Both the position numbers and the translations under genes were made by a program. Below are positions 46,282 through 59,099 of a stretch of 64,000 nucleotides of DNA, in pieces (positions within the stretch are counted from its first letter, which is position 1; the number at the start of each line of letters is the position of its first letter). The notes beneath the pieces are model-generated. The model ran no database searches. It had not been told where the DNA came from and was given only the letters and a program-made list of their open reading frames with translations. The stretch comes from Roridomyces roridus. Taxonomy: Eukaryota > Basidiomycota > Agaricomycetes > Agaricales > Mycenaceae. The stretch spans positions 493,168-557,167 of the forward strand of contig JARKIF010000036.1 in assembly GCA_029378245.1 (NCBI GenBank), written 5' to 3'.

Positions 46282-46608
46282 GGTAGCGAGCAAACCCACG
46301 GGAAATCGGGGGGCATCAACGATGATTTGGTAGTGAACGAGGTGGGAGGGTGGCCAGCAACATCCCCACGGGCACGAGGAGGAGCACCCCCCCGTGCATC
46401 GCGGTGGGTTGAACCACCCAACAGAGAGGAACTACACGAAGCAAAACGGAGGAGCCTTGGATGTACATTGTATCATGTCTCGAGGAGCCGAAAGGCGGGG
46501 CCGGTTGTTTGACAGGTAGGACGGTTGAGTGAGAGCGACGCTGGTGCACGCTAAAGGGTGGCCAGGAGCATGAGGACAGGCAGAAGTATCAGCGCCCGAA
46601 CGCTGCCA

Positions 46609-47328
46609 CTACTGCTGCCCCACCGCACAAAGCCAGACGTACAGCCCAATCTGAACCAGAATCAAGACCATGCCGACGATGGTGGAGCCCGTAACTAGTA
46701 CGCCGCCATCGTCAGTCTGAGCGAAGGGACGTGAGGGAATAAAAATACTCACGCAGGATGCAGAGGAAGCGAAGCTTGCGGTCTGCTCCCAAGAGAGCCA
46801 AGAGACGCAGAGCGGAAGTCTTGCCCGTGTCCAACTTGTAGAGCTCCACGGGGTCGATGGCCTCGGGGGTGTGGATGCCACTGAGGCGGTAGTGTGCGAG
46901 TACGGCCTTAGCGGTGCCAAGGATGTTGACAAGGATGGCGCCGTAGGAGACATAGTCCATAGCGCGAATCAACGCGCCACGCTCCATCTTCTGGATTTCA
47001 GTGTCGGCACGGAGGACACCGAGAATGGTAGTTCCGATGAGTGCCAAGAGGGTGGTCTGGATAACAGAGATGATGAGTGAGGCAGAGGGGGGGACGGAGA
47101 CGAGACCCACCAGAAACCCGATGTCCTTGGGAAGCTTGACGAGGGCATCACGCTGCTCCTTGAGGCGAGCAGTCGCACGGGCTAAGAGACCGCCGCATAT
47201 GAGAACGCAAGAAAATGACGGAGGGACATACCGAGGTCGGCGTTGACTTGGCCCGCGTACACGGGCGGCATACCCATGGGATGCCTGACCGGGGGAGGCG
47301 CGTAGTATCCTCCAGGTGCACGCTCCAT
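46609..47328 (-). CDS. Small uncharacterised membrane protein
   Basis: Three exons read on the minus strand (47328-47232, 47181-46753, 46694-46609) total 612 nt, an exact 203-residue frame. The N-terminus is MERAPGGYYAPPPVRHP, cytosolic and Pro-rich. A charged helix (ARLKEQRDALVKLPKD) precedes hydrophobic segments FLVGLVSVPPSASLIISVI, TTLLALIGTTILGVL, YVSYGAILVNILGTAKAVL and, at the C-terminus, IVGMVLILVQIGLYVWLCAV. The polar part between (GIHTPEAIDPVELYKL) would face one side of the membrane. I do not recognise the family; similar four-segment proteins of unknown function occur in basidiomycetes. Confidence 0.75.
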
Positions 47329-47329
47329 G

Positions 47330-48950
47330 TCTGAATAAAAGTAACGGACTGAGAAAAGGATAAGAGGGATGGTAGAGGGAGACAGTGGGGCCTTGGTGAG
47401 AGCCTCACCGTCGTCAGTGGGTGCCGCCTTTATCTGCGAAACGGGAATAGACCAATCGGTAACGTACCGGACCCAATGGACAGAGACCGGGGGTTGTGGC
47501 CTGTTTTTCCGTGCGCCGAGGGTACGAGGGTATTCTGGGAATCCGGTCTGGATCCCGTACACGATTCAGACGGAGATACAAGAAAGAATGCCCGTCGGTG
47601 ACTTGAGCATTGAGGTGATGAGATCCTTAGGTCAGTCGCCGGCAGCCAGCCATACGAAATTGTCCAGTGTGCTGTGATACCTTGTAGAAGAGTGTCCCTG
47701 AGGATACAGCAGTCGGAGATGTTTGGGGACCCCGACAGGGAACGGGTGTTGGAGGCGTGTGCAAGGAGACGGGAAAAGTCGGAAGCTATGCGGCCCAAAG
47801 GGGATGATGGTGGCCCATCATTGATTGATCGATCATTCAACTTTTTCAACCATGGTTGAGTTCCCACCTCGCTCCGTCAGGTTAATTACCCAGGTTTGAG
47901 TGGCGCACAGATGTCCCTTTAGGCGATGGAGACTGTACTTCGCCAGTGTCAATTCTACACCAGAAAGATTACATTTCCATGCCGCCAACTTATTTGGGAG
48001 CGGCGCCAGCGGGCTGGCGGCGAAGCTGTGCCCCGTGGGACTTGGTTGGGTGGCTGTAGGCCCGTGGGACCTGGGTGGAGGGCAGTGCGATGGCTTTGGT
48101 ATTGTGGGCAGGCAGCCCTTTTTGGTGGCTGGCTGGTTGAAAATGGGTCCGGGCGGGATGGGTGTGAGTTCAGGGCATCGGGGAAGTGCGGGTGGCTTTC
48201 TGGGCGGGTTTCGGGTTGGGGAGCGGGAAGGTGCCGGGGTGAGGCAGCGGGAGAGGGAGTTAGCAAAAAAATCTCAGAAATTCCTGGAAAAAATGGGAGT
48301 ACCTGCAGACTGCTTCTGTGAGGATTGTTTGGGTTTTTTTTTCCTGATCCGAACAGCGGCTGATGAGCAAAATCGAAAATACTCGACCAAACGGGTGTAT
48401 ATTGAGTTTTTCAGGAATAAATCGCTGATATCTCAGCAACCACTGAAGCGTTTTGGACGAAAGTGGGACCGTTGGAAAGCTACGGTCCAGCTCTACCTTC
48501 CCACGGTATCAGATCATCAGATCGGGCATCTCGGAGAATTCAAAAATATTCAAAATATTCAACAAAATAGCAATCAGAGCCGGGATGGCGCCGGCATCTA
48601 TTCGGCAGCTTTCTGGCGACTTTTGCTTGAATTCCCTAGGGTTAGGGTTAAGCCCTCCAACGTTCCGAACTATGATGGGAGCCCGTTAGGTTAAGCAGCA
48701 GAGAGGCGCGGCGGGTAAACGGGGTTCATATTGACTCGGAGTCTTGCCGCCGCCGAGCATATCTCCCGTTTGATGGGCTAAGGAGGCTAAATGAGCTCTT
48801 CGTACTGACACTGATAACCAGACATACCAATTTCCCCCTTCGTCACAGTCACCTCTGCACGCAGCACCGTACGTCCGTACACTTTCCTTGTATTTTTCTT
48901 TCACCCGCGCGCACACTTAGTCCCGAACGAAGTGGGATGCCCGTGGCAAT
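47330..48950. other. No supported gene; one short telomere-like run
   Basis: Frames at 47430-47867 (minus) and 47900-48694 (plus) have no domain features. At 48636-48651 TAGGGTTAGGGTTAAG contains about two and a half TTAGGG units, too few to call a telomere tract. Confidence 0.35.
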
Positions 48951-48952
48951 CT

Positions 48953-50128
48953 TCAACACCAGGATAGGCAATCATTGTGAGGCGTAATGCGTAGTAAAGT
49001 TTCTCCTTGGGGGATTTTGGCTTTGCATGGAACAAGAATGAGGGGAGCAGCGTACACGACACCGTCTGGGAAGTGATCGAAGTCTCCGGCGCGGCGTAAC
49101 CGCCAATCTACACAGCTGAGCGCAGGGGTAACAGAAGTACTCACAACATGTTTTAGCCGCCGCAGATGCCTGTTTCATACTCAACACTCTTGAACAATTG
49201 TCATCAACATCCTCCGCACGAATGATCTTCTTCCCATGTCCTCCGGAAATACAGATCGACTCCTCGATATCCTCTGGAATGTAGTGCGTTGAGTGCCATG
49301 ACCCCGACAAGACCAAAGCCGAACGAAGCTTCCCGGCAACCGGCTGCAGAGAATCAATAAACAGGTGCGTAGTCTAAACGCACAAGACTCACCTCTCTGA
49401 AAGGATGGACATCGCTGACGGTACCGTTGGAAGTCGCCCCACCCTCCAGAACGGTGGTGTAATGAAGCCAATTGAGGGATCATATATATCTGAAGGATGT
49501 TCAGTGCTATCGAAACAGCCAGCGTGAATGACGGACAGCAGAACTTTCCCGACCATTGTCCCCTCCTGCTGCTCTCGGATACGCAGTGTTGCAGTTCGGA
49601 CCCAGCTCGCGTCTCTGCTGGCGGATAAAGGTTAGATCGAGCCACTCACAGACACACACCCCCTGGCATTCAGAGGTACGGCGCGGTGGCACTGAACCTT
49701 CTCGGTTGTCGCCCGGCCGCGGAAAAATAAACCAGATATCCTGGCGTCTGCCTTCTCGCGATTCTCTGCCTTCTCGCGATTCCCTGTTCATTGTCCCCAC
49801 GAATGTGAGTACTGAACTTGTCAGTTACCATACAACCTCCTTGAGACTAGGAACGCGGTTGGGATTTCGGGGTGTGGTAACTCGGTTAGAATACGTGGAC
49901 GCGCTCGAGTCGATGAACGGCTCTATGCTGGGTGAGTGCTGATCCACTGGGGAAATCTACATATTCCGACCAGACCCCGTCCTCCAGCCACGTGGTATCC
50001 GCTCGCTTCCGTTCAAGCTCAAACTCGTCCCCGATATCCTGCGGGCGCAACCGTGCCGCTCCAAGCCGTTCGCGTTGTATCGCCAGTGACTGCGGGAGCC
50101 TAACTTTGAATGGGACCTCGTAGCTCAT
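48953..50128 (-). CDS. Hypothetical multi-exon protein, structure only partly resolved
   Basis: Several minus-strand blocks look coding and are joined by short introns. A 5' block from the ATG at 50128 reads MSYEVPFKVRLPQSLAIQRE, then DIGDEFELERKRADTTWLED. A middle block near 49560-49440 reads GKVLLSVIHAGCFDSTEH and DPSIGFITPPF. The best exon (about 49334-49155) reads GKLRSALVLSGSWHSTHYIP, DIEESICISGGHGKK and SRVLSMKQASAAAKTC. An intron (49118-49154) then leads to DFDHFPDGVVYAAPLILVPC, ending DCLSWC at 48953. Whether the 50128 block belongs to the same gene is uncertain, and I found no family match. Confidence 0.4.
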
Positions 50129-50199
50129 ATTGGGCCAGAGTGCCAAACGGAATTGCTGCACGTATAGATGCTGGTCTGGAAACGATGAATTTGAACGAA

Positions 50200-53100
50200 G
50201 AATGACCGGGGTGGTGAGTGAAGAGGTTGTCGAATGATGGCTAGCAGGTAGGGACTTCCGGCGAGATGGGAGTCTAGAAGGGCTTTCATTTAATGAGAAA
50301 TTTGAGGCAGGTACAATGTTGGAGCGATACTTAGGTTGTCAAATGGTGGCATACAGGTACGATGGAAGAGGTCAAATTGCATGACGAACAGGAATATCGA
50401 AGACAATATAGACTGCAGATTGCGCAACATTCGATGGTATTATGTGAAGCACGAGTGAACGAGGTGACACGGAAAACCGGAACGGGTTGGAAACAAGGAG
50501 TTGCGGGCAGTTATTTCAAGTGCTGTACAAATACGATTGAACTAGGTGGAGTGGGAAGCCTGGAAGTGCCCGGATTTTGTACTAACCGAAGTCCAGGGGA
50601 GTATCTGAATACAAGTGGATGAGGTTGCGTGGTCAGTTGAGGTAAAACATCTGCGGAGGCATTGGGTCTTGGCGAGCCTAACAGGCAGCGTCGATGAAGT
50701 TGGTGCCCAGCAGGGACCCGGCAATAGAATAAGATGGTGTCCACCACCGATCGACGAAGGAATGGAGGGAGTGCAGGTCAGGTTGTACAATGGATATGAA
50801 AAGGTCAGCTTCGGGGGAATGAACACTTTGAGCAAAGAAGGAGTGGCACGAAAGCGGACGTCGGACGCAGATAGAGAGCCAGAATGAGACAGCATCGAAA
50901 GGCCAATGAGGGGATAGTCGGGATTGGATGGCAGAGACGAAAGCGGACGTTGAGCGATAGAAAGGCCAGATGCATAGGGTGATCAGTATTGAGCGATGGA
51001 CAGTAGAAACATGCGAGCGAACACCCGATCAAAATAATGCAATGAGGTTGCCGACGGAATTGGATGCGTGCAGAGGTATTCAGCTTGTATTCAGCCATCG
51101 GTCGTGCTGCACCGAACCTTGGGTTGCGGAGATGGTTCCCTTGCTATCAAAGTTCTTGATGTTCCCGACGGTCGCTAGGGACTCCCAGAAGCCTCTCGAG
51201 GGTGCGTGCCACAGGCCAGCACTCCGAGCAGATGGAGGTGGCGAAGAATGCGGGAGGGTTGCCGTAGAGAAGCAAGTATAGCGGGCCAGCAACAGAGCAG
51301 GGAATGGTGTCGAAACCGAAGGGATCGTGCCTCAATGGTGCCTAGGAAGTGGCGTCGGCAGCCGGGCCAGGGTGCCTAGGCTACTTCACTAGAACACAGA
51401 ACAGTCCAGTGAGGTCTGGAGAGATAAATGACGGCAAAATCCATGGATTCAAAGGCAAGCCCAGCATCATGCTGGCGTTGTGCAGGTGGTGGTGTATGAT
51501 CAGAAGAGGACACCGCCACCTGTCACTCCTGCATCACAAGACAAAGTTCGGCACACTCTCAAAGTCCGAAGGGGTGGATAATGTAGGTCAACAACCCTCC
51601 GTGGAAGATCGCACTCACCTCCAAGAGTCCGTGTCAATAAGCGCGCCAGATAGACTTCAGATTACTTCGGCAGCCTCAATGAATGCTCACCTCCGGCTGA
51701 CTGCGGGATGGATGCGCTCGAACGTAAGCTCCGACGACACAGAGACTCTGACTTTTGGGACTTGCCGATATCGGCTTGTTATTATCGGCAATTGGAATCT
51801 GGAGCTGATGTCCTCGGCAGCACCATGGCTCCCCGTCGGTGTTCGGCATGTGATGTTTAGTACGTAACCGCGCTGCGGCGCGCAACTCGGAATTGAGCAG
51901 TACACTGACATTGGGTTTGATCGACAATAATACAGTGTCTGAAGGATCCTACCTGAGATCTTTCTAAAGGAGGACGGTCCCGCAGCCAGAGCAGAGGCTG
52001 ATCGCTCGTTGGAGTACAGACATCAGGCCAAGTCCAGGGTGTCCGATCCGCGACGCACATCTGGCCAGTCCCAACGCAGCGCCGCTCCGTCCCAGATTCA
52101 GATTGGACGGCGAGTTGACGAGACAACCGAACTGAGGCAATTCAAAAGAGATATACAAGCGTCGAGCACAGCGTCATTGGTCGGTAGATGGCAGGCAAGA
52201 AGAGGTGTCGGGATGTGAATAGAGACGTGAGAGGAGTGTGTGTCTGTCTACTCAAGAGATAATCGGAGTAGCTCAGAGAGATGCTGCTGGTCTCGTAGCA
52301 AACATTAGTTGGGATCGCAGTGGGCCGATGTATTTGTACCCGACGCATTCGTCGCACGAAGTCAATCGATCATCTCGCAAGGGCAAATAAGAAAAAGAAA
52401 CTCCACATAAGGCCGCGTCGGCCAGGAATTGACGCCCCATCTACCTGTCGGTGTCCTCCACCTATTCAATCACAAGAGGCACATATATCAGCCCACCAAA
52501 AGTGATATATCGATTCGAGAACATACCTTGGAGATTCGGCAGTACCTCCCGCAGGAAGACCGGCGCCGGACGCGCTTCTGTGAATTCGTCAGGAAAGGAA
52601 CAGCACATCAGCACTTGAACCGGAGGCAGGCGCACTAACGGATGATATGCGTCCGTTATTCCAACATGCCGACGTCCATCGGGACCTGGTCAAACTTTGA
52701 GTGGATATTCACCTTATACAGCTTGAAGGCTATTCTTTCACTGTTCAGACACCTTCTGATATTCACTCAAAAGCTTTTCAAGGAGTATAAGATACGCACC
52801 GCGCTCTCCGCTTATCCAGACACACAAGAATCACTACTCCGTCCAGAAATGCTCACGCGAGTCGGTTAATGTGACGCCCCGTCGAATCGAGACTAGATAT
52901 TCATGCGGAAATGACCCAGCAGAACCGTCCCCTCGAACGAGTGCCAGACTTTGAGGTCGCAGATTCTAGCTCCGTTGTAAACAGGCAGAATGTCGTTTCA
53001 TCCCAGCGACCGAGAAGGGTCCCAGAGAGACGCCGGAGGAAGGACATAAAATTACAGAATCAAGGGCCAGAGGGTACTCCGGGCGCGGATCGACGAAAGT

Positions 53101-56040
53101 CGTTGTGGTGGGTTGGTGGTGGGAGAAAGCAAGTGACAGTCATGGCTGTGAATGCTCATCACTCGGAGTTCGGCAATCAACACGCACTGTCTTCCACCGT
53201 CGCCTTCTTCCCACAGACCGGGCCAATCCACACTCAATCCACCTTCCAGACGCCGCTATTGTTTCTCTCCAGCACGTCCATCGGACAACCATCGGATTCA
53301 AGCCATGAAGAACCCCAATCTCGACACTTCCGGGTCAGATACCGTTTCTCATGAATCTCGTCCCTCTGGTTGCCAACGCGCAACGTATCGAGAGCTATGA
53401 TCTCTGCTCTTCCATGAGTGATTGGTTACTATCGCTCGATTCGCACGCACACACGGCCCCGCCTCCCATACAGACTGAAACTCGCTGCCGGCGCGATGCA
53501 CTTGTGGACCCGCTGATTATAAGAAAGGGCGACTGGTCTTTGTCTATTCCTCCACGACTATCTCCCATTTCTGACCATGTCTCTCCGTGTGTCCCGCGCC
53601 GGGCGCATTATTAAAATACTCATGTCGACGTCCTCCCCCGTCGAGCTCCCTTGGAATCATGCCAGGATTTTCCCTTCCGATCTTATCTCCTCCGTTTCAT
53701 ACCTCCCCCGTCGACAGCTCCTATCCGACCCGCGAGGATGCATTGGCCAACGCTTCGTCGCAGAACCATTGCACAACTTTCTCGGCATCAATCTCGTCTA
53801 GTAGCTCGCGCAAACTCTGCCTCCATTAAATCCCTTGCTCACATGTATGTCCTGGGTTGCGTCTCGGTCGATCTGTGATTTGTATTTGTACTCGTCGGGA
53901 TCTCGCCTTCTGCGCCACCGCCCGTGTCCTCTTATCGCTCAGCCATCTGAACGACCTACGCGGTTGCGTCTCAGCTGTCCCTGCCCACCGCCTCGCGCTC
54001 GCATATCCGCAAGCTCACCTAATCGGCGACTACTGACCATCCAACTCGCAATCGTCCCGCAATTTACGTGCGGCACTGTCCTTCCTGAGCTCGGCGGCGG
54101 CGTGTGTGGAAGCTTTCATCCGTTCACGATGCTAGGTTTTGTCGTTTACTCGCTATCCCTCTCTCTCACTGAATTCTACACTCCCTTCTAATTTAGGACC
54201 CGTCGCCCTGCCCGCAATTGCGGCGCACACAATGTCTCTGTCCACAACTGGCTATTCCGTCATCGACAATCCCCTCCGCAACTCGGTTCCTGGTTGCTCT
54301 TCCAAGAGCGTGCGGTATGTATGCCTCGGGCGACACTGGGCTGCTCGGACGCCGACACTGGGTAATATTCAGAGCACCTACACGCCTGGAAATCCGGACG
54401 CGAGCTCAGGCTTACATATTATTAATCTACCACCCGTTCTGGATTAATCCAGTCTGGAGCTGCTCTACGAGCTCTCTCCCCGAATCTCGATCGCGTCAAT
54501 CTCAACCTAGGGTAGCTGATTCGCTCGGACCTCACATCTCGTATCGGCCACCACATTTCAGTCCAGCTTTTCAGTTCTCCTTGACTACATACCTACCCAC
54601 TGGCCATTCCGCAAAAATTATCAATTCGACTGAATCCCGGGCAGCGGCAGCTGCCTATTCCGACTCACATTCACTCCTGCTGCTGCCCTTCTCTCCCGAG
54701 TTTTTCGTTGATATCATTCCTCGACCTGCAAAATACTCCTCTCGCTGTCTGTGTCCCGTGCTAGCTCCAGAACGAAAAGTCGCAACCCGTCGCCCCAGCA
54801 CCTGGAAAATAATTGTCGACCGGCGAGGGATACCAGCTCGGGTCCGCAGAGTATAATTTCTGCCCAATTCCTTCCGCATAGCATTGACAACAGGAGTATA
54901 TGTAGGCCGTGGCGAGTCGTGCATGCTGATACATCCCCTGAGCGGGTTGAATTGTAATAATATTTCTACCGTTCTGCTCATTCATCCATCGCCGTCCGTC
55001 TGTAAGCCCATCACACAGTTGTCTACCTGGTACTCCGCTTTTCCAAATATGTCTCCCGACGACACCCCTCGGCCTTCTCTTTCTCCTCTTTAGACCCACC
55101 CTACATAGATCGAGCCTCATGGTAAGTTCCCGGCTGCTTTCATGCATGCTTTTCTGATGAGTCTGCCAGCTCGGTCCGAAGATGAATGAAGTCCACATTT
55201 ACGCGGAGAATATCGATCAACGTGACCAACCGAACTCGAGCTGGACATCTCCGCAGAAAATCTTTCGTCCGGTTCTTACAGTGACAGTATCCCCCTGCAT
55301 CAGTAATGGCGTTCGTGAGGCCTGTCTGTCATTCGCCTGCCCGGCAACTTGATTTTAGGCTGATGAAGGAGCTTTCAGCGCTTCAAATTCAGCTCCAACG
55401 TATATTTTTCTCGACTATTGTATAAGACACACGAGGTACAATCGACGAATCAAGAACCTTCAATTCCGCGGTGAAAACGCACGGCGAGTTTCAAAAATTG
55501 CTCGTCGGCTCTCATCAAACGGGCGAGTGAAGTAAACGAGGATCGAGTCTGGACCACATACATATATCGGTCACAACGCCCCGTGGAATGTATGGAGATG
55601 GGCAATGGATCCGGGTCGAAATACAGGAGGTAGGCTCGACACTTGACAATTTGTTCTGGCTCCCGGTAATTTCCTCCCTTGGAACGCGGCGAAGAATGTG
55701 GATCGAAGAACACGGTTTGTGCAGAAGCCGCAAGGCTCTTCAAAATCGGTCCGTACTGGCTTCTCGGGGGTCACAATGCGACTATAAAGGGTGTTAACAA
55801 ATGCGTAGAAGAAACCCCGCAACAGTATGGTCTCGTCGCTCCACGGTGCATTGTGTCAAGTCAAGCAGCTTTTGCACATACCCTCCAAGAGTTTCCCCGC
55901 GCAGTGTAAGCTCTGCGCCAAGACTTACCCGACTTTCACATCCACGACCACTGCTGAAGAGGTCGCGACTGTGTTCGCTGACCAAATTCGAGGCAAGAAT
56001 GGCAGGTTCTTCTGCTAGATGTTGAACGTGTGCTGATTGA
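50200..56040. other. Long stretch without a recognisable gene
   Basis: Many short frames but no domain, no intron chain and no repeat ends that I can support. The frame at 51349-51867 (plus) and the Ser-rich frame from the ATG at 53658 are the least bad candidates. CT-rich tracts between 53200 and 55100 look promoter- or leader-like. Confidence 0.35.
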
Positions 56041-56468
56041 ATGCCCAAAATTCAAACAGTCCTAATTACTGGGACCAGTATGAACGGCCTTGGATTCGAG
56101 ACGGCGCGCGTCATCGCCAAACATGCTAGTCTCCTCATTATTACGGGCTACAATGCGGAGAGGTGCGTATTTCCCAGCAGATTACAATGCACTCACTCAT
56201 GTTCAACAACTGTATCCTCAAGTTGACGGAAGCAGCGTTCAAGGAGGAGGTTGCATCGGCCAACGTCCGCCCACTTACTCTCGATTTCGCCCCCCTCGCC
56301 TCCGTGCGCACCGCGGCCCCAGAGGTCAACGCCAACGCATACTGGGAGCCTCTTCATGTACGAGCACCGTGCCTCGGTGTTGTTTATCCCCAACTTACGG
56401 TCTGGGTTGCAAGTCCTGATCTACAACGCCGCCGCCCCCATCGCGTCGCACAAGCTCACGAAAGGATG
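56041..56468 (+). pseudogene. Truncated short-chain dehydrogenase/reductase
   Basis: The start MPKIQTVLITGTSMNGLGFE contains the Rossmann cofactor motif (TGxSxxGLG). It is followed, after an intron region at 56164-56219 whose acceptor looks mutated, by LKLTEAAFKEEVASANVR, LTLDFAPLASVRTAAPEVNA and VLIYNAAAPIASHKLT, the NAA motif of classical SDRs. The sequence stops after about 125 residues: the catalytic YxxxK region is absent. The break falls about 10 bp before homology to the F-box fragment begins. Dead enzyme. Confidence 0.7.
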
Positions 56469-56479
56469 ATTGCCAGTCA

Positions 56480-57151
56480 AAATCTGCGGGAAATTCAGAT
56501 TTCCTGAATGACGCCTCGCGTAGCTGTGGGGCATGGAGCAACGAGGGTATAGGGTATGCATATTTCGTCGTAGGTTGTCGAGAAGGATATGTTGGTGAGG
56601 GAGGGGAGATGCCCAGGCCATCCAGTGGGAGTATAGATGCCGTTTCGAGCGAAGAGATCCCAACCCCGCAATTGTGCGGAGTGCTCGGCCAAAATGCGAA
56701 AGATCCTCTGGGTATGCTGGTGCGTCCGAGTCGGGTAATCGAATTCGGATATCGACTGGCAGAGCCCCAGCTCGTGGAAGCCAAATGCGAAGCAGTTCCG
56801 CTGCATGTCTGCACTCGTCGCTTTTTGAGCCTGTGAAATGGTGGCCGGGATCAAGATGGGTCCACAGGCGAGGCGTAGACATTGCCACTTCACGCCACAG
56901 CGAACAGGCGCTGGCCAGGACCATGGCAGTGCATCCTTCAGTCGCTTACCAGGAGTCTGTCTACTGGACAAAGATTTCGGCAGAGATTTCGCTCGGAAGG
57001 GTGAGGGCACGACACCGCCGAGTTTTTCGAGGATATTCGCCCGATCCGCCTGCAAACGAGCGAGCTGAGGATGCAAGGAGAATATCTGAGCCTCGACGGG
57101 CAACTTGGCACCGCCGTACATCGGATGGTCGTGGAAGGAAGTCAAGAGCAA
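56480..57151 (-). pseudogene. Broken paralogue of the downstream F-box gene
   Basis: Blocks match the intact gene at 57413-58930 in order but in three different frames: PQLARLQADRANILEKLG (like QLARLRVDRKRVFDKLA), LTLPSEISAEIFVQ (the F-box), VLASACSLWREVAMSTPRLW (like LASVCKSWREVALSNPRLW), and PSLTNISF. At least two frameshifts separate them, and the C-terminal half is missing where the dehydrogenase fragment abuts. Confidence 0.7.
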
Positions 57152-57412
57152 TCAAGTCACAGTCACAAGTTTCACAACTTGCTCAAACATCGATGATACC
57201 GCGATTGGCTTGTAATTCGAGGAAAAAGCATACGTACAATCTGCGGAAGCTCCTTGAAAAATCCAAGTTGCCGCGGTATAGAATGAACTAGACTGACAGT
57301 CTACAGAGCCCCGAAGACGCCACCAGGACTCGATGCCGATACCCAACTTTATCAAGAACGATTCAGAACGAAGAATTTTACAGACGAGTATTACTTTTCT
57401 GCCCTTGTCTCA

Positions 57413-58930
57413 TTAAAACATGCGGGGAGCATGTGGACGTCGACCTGATTTAGCGCGGGACATCGACCTACAATAAATAAGCATCGACATAAGTGGCAGA
57501 GACGGGGGAAATGGACACACCACTCTCGAGTTCAGGGTGTTCTTCAACCAGTTGTTTTTGGATGGAATATCAATCTCCAGCCCTGCAAGACGTAGCCGGT
57601 GGAGTTGATCAATGGAATCCCACTCTTCCGCATCTTCATCTTCCCTTTCAACACCCTCCCCTTCCAAATTGGTGTCGATTGCCAGTTTGAACGAGGAAAG
57701 GCGCGGCGGATCGAGGTTCATCAATGATTGAAGCATCTCGACGAGCGGCGTCAACATAAGCTCTGACGGGCATTCGCGCAACGTGAGAGACGTCAGCGCC
57801 GGGCAGATGGGCGACCCGAGGAGTTCGAGTAACTCCTCGAAGGAGTCATCGTCCAGGTCGTCACAGCCCAATGTGAGCTTTGAAACCGTCGGTAGGAGGG
57901 CTAGAATGGATTTGGTTCTTCCCACATCATTCGGGTTGTCGTAGTCGGTGGAAAGCAAGAGGGTTGTTGGGGAGCATTTGGATCGTTCCATGAGATCCTT
58001 CAAAATGGAAGCGCAGTTGGCGCGGGGCTGAACCATGCTAAGATCGCGCAGAGCCGGGAGGGTGAGGTGGGGGATGATGCCATAACTGGATTTGGCGGAA
58101 AGCTCGAGAGTGTGAAGACGAGCGAGGATCCGAGGTTGTGAAGATTCCGCTGGTTCGCTCTCCCCATAGTGGCAGAACTCGAGTAGTTCCAGATTCGGGG
58201 TCTGGTACACCATCTCCAGACACTCGGTAAAACTACGCTGATAAAGGAGTCGCAGCGTTGTGAGCTGACTCCACGGAAGATAGGTGCGCCAATCCAGGGA
58301 GGAGATGCGGACAAGTTTAACCTCCCTCAAACGCGGTGCGTCGAGTAAAAAAGGGAGAGTTATGGAAGCGACGTCGTTTTTGCCCCGAAAATGAAGGCTG
58401 GTGAGGAGAGGCAGTTGTGCGGGGGTGCTTATGGGGAAGGGGGCTCGCACGGAGACCTCGAGATCCAAGCTGCCGCATTGCGAAATGTGTTTCCCCACGA
58501 TATCTAGGACCTCGAGCTCGGAAGGGCTCAAAAAGCCTAATGTTATGCGCAGAGTCAATGGGAGTTGGCCAGATCGGGAAATGAACATCTGGAGTAGAGT
58601 CGGCTTGAGGTCCCAGACGCCAGGAGTGAGCCCAGTGTCAAAACGGCTCCACAGGCGAGGGTTCGACAGGGCCACCTCCCGCCACGATTTGCAGACACTG
58701 GCGAGAACCATGGGCCCGCATTTTAGTCTGTTGTAACGATAGTCGCGCACGTACTGCAGGAAAATTTCCGCAGTGACGTCGTCAGGTAGGGTGAGGACGG
58801 GATACACGATCGCCGCCAGCTTGTCGAAAACACGCTTTCGATCGACCCGCAGACGGGCGAGCTGCGTTTGGAGGGTAGAGATCTCCGCGTTGAGTTCGGC
58901 CAAGTCGGAGCGTAGTTCATCACGACTCAT
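57413..58930 (-). CDS. F-box protein, intact single exon
   Basis: One open frame of 505 residues, start MSRDELRSDLAELNAEISTL. A short N-terminal coiled coil (LQTQLARLRVDRKRVFDKLA) precedes the F-box LTLPDDVTAEIFLQYV with CKSWREVALSNPRLWSRFD, the usual layout in Agaricomycete F-box proteins. The body is LRR-like: LPLLTSLHFRG, LRDLSMVQPRA, LPTVSKLTLGCDDLDDDSF, ICPALTSLTLREC. An acidic linker (EGEGVEREDEDAEEWDSID) lies before the tail. It is inferred to act as an SCF substrate adaptor; the target is unknown. A broken tandem paralogue lies directly downstream. Confidence 0.85.
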   Translation of the reverse strand: MSRDELRSDLAELNAEISTLQTQLARLRVDRKRVFDKLAAIVYPVLTLPDDVTAEIFLQYVRDYRYNRLKCGPMVLASVCKSWREVALSNPRLWSRFDTGLTPGVWDLKPTLLQMFISRSGQLPLTLRITLGFLSPSELEVLDIVGKHISQCGSLDLEVSVRAPFPISTPAQLPLLTSLHFRGKNDVASITLPFLLDAPRLREVKLVRISSLDWRTYLPWSQLTTLRLLYQRSFTECLEMVYQTPNLELLEFCHYGESEPAESSQPRILARLHTLELSAKSSYGIIPHLTLPALRDLSMVQPRANCASILKDLMERSKCSPTTLLLSTDYDNPNDVGRTKSILALLPTVSKLTLGCDDLDDDSFEELLELLGSPICPALTSLTLRECPSELMLTPLVEMLQSLMNLDPPRLSSFKLAIDTNLEGEGVEREDEDAEEWDSIDQLHRLRLAGLEIDIPSKNNWLKNTLNSRVVCPFPPSLPLMSMLIYCRSMSRAKSGRRPHAPRMF

Positions 58931-59099
58931 AGCGAGCTATCGTCAAGTGGTTGCGTCGAGACGTGGTGGTGGAAGCAAAAGAGCAAAGGCACAGCCACAG
59001 CCCAAATTGGGAACAGGGCAGAAGCGTTAAGCTGTAGACTACTTTGACTTTGAGACTACTCTATGTAAAGTACACATTCCGTCCAGGAGGAGTCTCCAC

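Noticed and set aside
48636..48651. Telomere repeat
   Set aside because: Only about two and a half TTAGGG units; too short for a telomere or a meaningful interstitial tract.
51349..51867. 172-residue plus-strand frame
   Set aside because: No homology or structural features that I can name, and it is surrounded by equally open shadow frames.
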